Source: Planctomycetaceae bacterium
Lineage (GTDB): Bacteria; Planctomycetota; Planctomycetia; Pirellulales; Thermoguttaceae
DNA: 6,261 bases
Direction: 5' to 3'
NCBI GenBank assembly: GCA_009776995.1
Contig: WRMR01000303.1
Location: 1 to 6,261 of the forward strand
The position numbers and the translations under genes are program-made. Positions 6,097 to 6,261 of the stretch are shown piece after piece. Numbering within the stretch: the first letter of the stretch is position 1; every line of letters starts with the position of its first letter. Under the pieces are notes generated by a model. That model had not been told where the DNA came from and did not search any database. It saw only the letters and a program-made list of their open reading frames with translations.

Positions 6097-6261
6097 AAAC
6101 CCAAAGTCGAACTGGGCTTCACACGGAGGATGCTTCAAAGGCACGTAAAGTGCCCGGTTTGATTTTTTCAGATCGGCAAAGGGCTTCGTAAAAAATCGTC
6201 GGCCCGCCGTCATAGCCGTGTTCATCCCGAAGACGTTCAAGAATCCGCCGTCCGGTGTGAC
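6097..6261 (-). pseudogene. istA: IS21-family transposase IstA, fragment with frameshift
   Basis: Read on the minus strand from 6259, the sequence gives TGRRILERLRDEHGYDGG and PTIF (to about 6191), then runs to a stop in that frame. One base over, from about 6189, the reading continues as TKPFADLKKSNRALYVPL, then KHPPCEAQFDFGF, ending near 6097. Joined, these match the IstA region just before and including the first catalytic Asp of the DDE integrase core: the RI-ERL-EHG-GG segment, then VPL-HPPGEAQ-DFG. The Asp codon is 6108-6106. The frames rejoin if one T is removed from the 6-T run (A6 at 6190-6195 on the plus strand). The expected Gly of HPPGEAQ is Cys. Homology stops straight after DFG, where the GC hairpin and hairpin array begin, so the rest of the DDE domain and the IstB partner are absent. 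The N-terminal HTH part would lie beyond the right edge. It is inactive as it stands. The family assignment is from motif recall. Confidence 0.8.

Noticed and set aside
5973..6191. 72-codon plus-strand frame over the hairpin array
   Set aside because: It translates the repeated hairpins and the antisense of the istA remnant. The minus-strand reading gives a clear family match, so this one is a shadow.

Overview
The window reads as one end of a very large secreted or envelope-associated gene, followed by about 1.15 kb of non-coding DNA full of repeats and transposon debris. No tRNA, rRNA or CRISPR array is visible. The likely source is a bacterium of the PVC superphylum (Planctomycetota, Verrucomicrobiota or Lentisphaerota). 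Two points support this. The giant protein carries sequence blocks that I associate from memory with 1500-2000 residue planctomycete-type proteins. The intergenic DNA carries dispersed repeats of the AGCCGCGAC...GGAGCGGTC and CTCTGCG types that I recall from PVC genomes. No database could be consulted, so the assignment is inference.

Region 1 (1-5106, plus strand): one uninterrupted reading frame, open at the left edge of the window, so its N-terminus is missing. The visible 1701 codons contain three G-K-(L/I/V)-N-(V/L)-N blocks of the kind found in GspK-like minor pseudopilins, a DxDxDGDG calcium-loop-like motif, and a conserved C-terminal block. It is best described as a giant GspK-like / Verru_Chthon cassette A-like protein, probably tied to a type II secretion or pseudopilus-like apparatus. 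The middle of the gene (about 2.0-4.0 kb) is clearly more AT-rich than its flanks.

Region 2 (5107-5750): directly after the stop codon lie two inverted copies of a REP-like repeat that can fold into a 32-bp hairpin. They are followed by an AT-rich stretch with a good sigma-70-like promoter, a possible short transcript with a G8 tract and a hairpin/T-run terminator, a CTCTGCG-type dispersed repeat, and a third copy of the REP-like repeat.

Region 3 (5750-6261): a spacer, then four tandem short hairpins whose stems differ by compensating base changes, then a GC-rich hairpin. Last, on the minus strand and running off the right edge, is a broken IS21-family istA transposase remnant with a frameshift at a 6-T run. 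The right-hand third of the window is therefore a mobile-element and repeat graveyard. No intact gene follows the giant one, which suggests that it is the last gene of its transcription unit.
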